Source: JAAYXS01 sp964550375
Lineage (GTDB): Bacteria; Planctomycetota; Phycisphaerae; UBA1845; Fen-1342
Length of the DNA stretch: 64,000 bases
Reading direction: 5' to 3'
Assembly: GCA_964550375.1 (NCBI GenBank)
Contig: CAZJYX010000021.1
Coordinates: forward strand, 8,350-72,349
Part shown: in pieces, positions 61,836 through 64,000 of the stretch
How the letters are laid out: every line of letters starts with the position of its first letter
Position numbering within the stretch: the first letter of the stretch is position 1
Made by a program: the position numbers and the translations under genes
The notes under the pieces: model-generated
Told to the model about the DNA's origin: nothing
Database searches by the model: none
The model's input: only the letters and a program-made list of their open reading frames with translations

Positions 61836-62217
61836 GTTGAAAACCCGCGAAGCGACGCAGGAATCCAGCTTCCAGTTTCGCCATGACCGAGCGCACCATT
61901 TGCTCGTGCTCGTCCAGGGTTAAAAACTCCTTCTCCACCGCATCGCGCAGTTGGCCGAGGTCCGTTCCGCCCAGCGCCCGGCGCACGGAGACGAGCACGT
62001 CCGGGCCGGTCTTGACCAGCACCCCCTCATCCACGGCCACATAGAACTCGCCCTCCACTTCGGTTTCGTAGATCAGAATTCCCGGCGTGAGTGCTGCCAC
62101 GCAATCGAGTCGCTGTGGCAAGAGCCCGAACGAACCCTCGCGGGTCTCCGCGACGATGCGCGACACGCCGGTTTTCTCGGCGAAGACCTGGAAAGGCAGG
62201 AGAACCTTAAGATTCAT
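61828..62217 (-). CDS. atpC: N-ATPase subunit epsilon
   Basis: A 129-residue central-stalk subunit. The N-terminal beta-barrel (NLKVLLPFQVFAEKTGVSRI, REGSFGLLPQRLDCVAAL) is typical, followed by a shortened helical end (LGQLRDAVEKEFLTLDEHE). The start is taken as MNLKV at 62217, overlapping the atpD end by 11 bases; an ATG at 62232 is possible. Confidence 0.92.
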   Translation of the reverse strand: MNLKVLLPFQVFAEKTGVSRIVAETREGSFGLLPQRLDCVAALTPGILIYETEVEGEFYVAVDEGVLVKTGPDVLVSVRRALGGTDLGQLRDAVEKEFLTLDEHEQMVRSVMAKLEAGFLRRFAGFQHE

Positions 62218-63694
62218 GAGTGTCGGCGGCATGGTCGACCTTCGCTTGAAGTTTCGCTGCGGGCTTTGGCTCAGGCTTGGCTGGTGCCGCAGGCGGGGCG
62301 GGTTTCGGTTTTCCCTTCACTTCGCTGATCGTCCCGATCATGTAAAGGCCGCTCTCGGGGTAGTCTTTGAATTCGTCGTGCAGGATTCGCTCACAGCCGT
62401 CCAGCGCGTCCTTGAGGCTGACGAGCTTTCCTTGGAGGCCGGTGAACTGCTCGGTCGTGAAAAAGGGCTGGGTGAGAAAACGTTCCAACCGGCGGGCGCG
62501 GGCGACGACGTTGCGGTCCTCCGGCGAAAGCTGTTCCAGGCCGAGCATGGCAATGATGTCTTTGAGTTCCGCGTATTGCGCGAGCGTGCGCCGGATTTCC
62601 TGCGCCAGGCCGTAATGCCGCTGGCCGACGATGCCCGGCGTGGCCATCTTGGAGCTGGATTGCAGCGGGTCGATGGCCGGGAACAGCCCCTCGCTCGCCC
62701 GCTTGCGCGAGAGCACAATGGAGGCGGAGAGATGCGAGAACGTATGCACCGCCGCCGGATCGGTGAAATCGTCTGCTGGCACATACACCGCCTGAATGGA
62801 AGTGATGGCGCCGGTATCCGTGTTGGCGATGCGCTCCTCAAGCCGCGCCAACTCGGTGCCCATCGTGGGCTGATAGCCCAGACGCGACGGCATTTGGCCC
62901 ATCAAGCCGGACACCTCCATGCCGGCCTGGATGAAGCGAAAGATGTTATCGATGAGCAACAGCACGTCGCGGTGCTCGTCGTCCCGGAAATACTCGGCCA
63001 TCGTCAGCGCGGCGTGGCCTACGCGGAAGCGGCTGCCCGGTGGCTCGTTCATCTGGCCGAAGATCATCACCATGTTCGGCAACACGCCGGCCTCCTTCAT
63101 CTCGCGGTAAAGCTCCTCGCCTTCGCGACAGCGTTCGCCGATACCGCAGAACAAACTGACGCCCTCATGGTGCCCGATCATGTTGTGGATCATTTCGGTT
63201 AGCAATACTGTCTTGCCAACGCCCGCCCCGCCGAACAGTCCCGCCTTGCCGCCGCGCTCCAGCGGCACGAGCACATCGATGACCTTAATGCCCGTTTCAA
63301 AGATCTCAGACCTGGTGGAACGTCGTGCCAGCGGGGGCGGAGTCCGATGCACGGAACGCCACTGGACGTCGGACAACGCCGCTCCGCGGTCGATGGCGTT
63401 GCCGAACACGTCGAACATACGCGAAAGCACCCCTTTGCCCACCGGCGCCTTTAACGGGCCGCCCGTGTCCTTCACCGCCATGCCGCGAGCAAGACCCTGG
63501 GTAGGGGTCAACGCAATCCCGCGCACACGACGCGCATCCAGTTGCGCCAGCACTTCAATGACGATTCGCCCTTCATCTCCAGCGCGTAGCACCGAGTAGA
63601 TTGGTGGCACATGTTCTTCGAACCGAATATCCACGACGCTGCCGCGCACCGAGACTACCGTGCCGAGGTTCATGCTATTCACTTTGTCTGTCAT
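62207..63694 (-). CDS. atpD: N-ATPase subunit beta (catalytic)
   Basis: A 495-residue catalytic subunit. Landmarks are Walker A GGAGVGKTVL, the catalytic Glu in CGIGERCREGEELY, Walker B DVLLLIDNIFRF and the family signature AIDPLQSSSKM. The C-terminal 35 residues are Pro/Ala/Lys-rich, an unusual extension. GGGAG precedes the ATG at 63694. Its start overlaps the stop of the phosphoglycerate mutase fragment upstream by four bases. It is the first gene of the N-ATPase operon. Confidence 0.96.
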   Translation of the reverse strand: MTDKVNSMNLGTVVSVRGSVVDIRFEEHVPPIYSVLRAGDEGRIVIEVLAQLDARRVRGIALTPTQGLARGMAVKDTGGPLKAPVGKGVLSRMFDVFGNAIDRGAALSDVQWRSVHRTPPPLARRSTRSEIFETGIKVIDVLVPLERGGKAGLFGGAGVGKTVLLTEMIHNMIGHHEGVSLFCGIGERCREGEELYREMKEAGVLPNMVMIFGQMNEPPGSRFRVGHAALTMAEYFRDDEHRDVLLLIDNIFRFIQAGMEVSGLMGQMPSRLGYQPTMGTELARLEERIANTDTGAITSIQAVYVPADDFTDPAAVHTFSHLSASIVLSRKRASEGLFPAIDPLQSSSKMATPGIVGQRHYGLAQEIRRTLAQYAELKDIIAMLGLEQLSPEDRNVVARARRLERFLTQPFFTTEQFTGLQGKLVSLKDALDGCERILHDEFKDYPESGLYMIGTISEVKGKPKPAPPAAPAKPEPKPAAKLQAKVDHAADTHES

Positions 63695-64000
63695 TCCTGC
63701 TCCCCCGTATTTGCTTCATCACCGTCGGCGAGCACCGCTCGGGGCAGGGCACCTGGCTCGTGAGAGGCAGCATCCCCGAGATAATAATGGCGGAGCGGTT
63801 TAATCGATTCGTTCAGTTCGTACACAAGGGGAATTCCCGTGGGAATGTTTATATCTGCGATATCGGCATCAGAAATATCGTCGAGATACTTAGAGCCTAT
63901 CCCATAACTGTCCCTGAAGATATAATCCCCGCCACGGCAAGGGTGTGCCGATTGAGCGAGGAGGTCCAGGGATGGACGACAACGGAGTGGCGCGCGAATG
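63691..64000 (-). pseudogene. Phosphoglycerate mutase (GpmA-type) 3' fragment, cut by the window edge
   Basis: The minus-strand frame open to the window end closes with KYLDDISDADIADINIPTGI, then PLVYELNESIKPLRHYYLGD. This is the conserved C-terminus of cofactor-dependent phosphoglycerate mutase (starting at 63891). Just upstream, where the family has its catalytic HGNSLRALV, this copy reads FRDSYGIGS instead, so the 5' side does not match and the gene seems broken. A 35-residue tail follows the normal end. The stop overlaps the atpD start by four bases. Confidence 0.55.

Noticed and set aside
62087..63202. A 371-residue plus-strand frame opposite atpD and atpC
   Set aside because: It is antisense to well-recognised ATPase genes and has no independent support.
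1..64000. CRISPR arrays
   Set aside because: I saw no regularly spaced short repeats in any gene-free stretch.

Overview
The window reads as a chromosomal segment of a planctomycete, most likely a Phycisphaerae-type organism. This is inferred from sequence style, because no rRNA or full marker set is present. Supporting signs are high GC, a secreted FG-GAP/VCBS protein ending in two dockerin-like calcium loops, a PEP-CTERM protein, a large Ser/Thr kinase facing an ECF sigma factor, a PTS EIIA domain joined to an excisionase-type helix-turn-helix, and Gram-negative envelope genes (long YidC, OmpA-family lipoprotein).

Layout. 1-5.3 kb: PEP-CTERM protein, alkaline phosphatase, YibE/F-like membrane protein and a decayed IS4-type transposase. 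5.3-11.4 kb (minus strand): PHP-domain protein, isoleucyl-tRNA synthetase and a MATE transporter. 11.7-17.2 kb: a large unrecognised membrane protein coupled to an ABC ATPase, then a GT39-type glycosyltransferase. 17.3-22.1 kb: fabI, divergent from an etfB-etfA-acyl-CoA dehydrogenase operon. 22.2-25.3 kb: yidC and an inositol-monophosphatase family gene. 25.3-31.8 kb: dockerin/FG-GAP protein, Ser/Thr kinase and divergent ECF sigma factor. 31.8-34.6 kb: an SRP RNA gene and dnaX-ybaB-recR; dnaX carries a run of ten A residues that could produce a short gamma form. 34.6-44.5 kb: secreted thioredoxin, sugar-phosphate isomerase-like protein, HTH-EIIA regulator, the nrfHA nitrite reductase pair, a frameshifted sigma factor with its zinc anti-sigma factor, an EF-Tu-domain-2-like mini-protein, thymidine kinase and a BtpA-family protein. 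44.9-52.6 kb: gspE/pilB-type ATPase, RNase Y, a three-gene cell-envelope cluster and a VKOR-DsbA fusion.

52.6-55.3 kb looks like accessory DNA. An SPFH protein and a ribbon-helix-helix protein lie between imperfect direct repeats. The right repeat abuts a degenerate tRNA-Thr-like sequence, followed by a phage-island-like gene pair whose second member has an in-frame amber stop.

55.3-63.7 kb is a complete N-type ATPase operon (atpD-C-Q-R-B-E-F-A ... G) on the minus strand, with Na+-type ligands in the c subunit. Two translation-related genes, a baeRF3-type release-factor relative and an HPF/RaiA-type ribosome hibernation factor, sit between atpA and atpG. atpG overlaps the hibernation gene by 4 bp. 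The operon is preceded by, and overlaps, the 3' part of a phosphoglycerate mutase gene cut by the window edge. Linking an ion-motive ATPase with ribosome-silencing factors in one transcript is the most interesting feature here.
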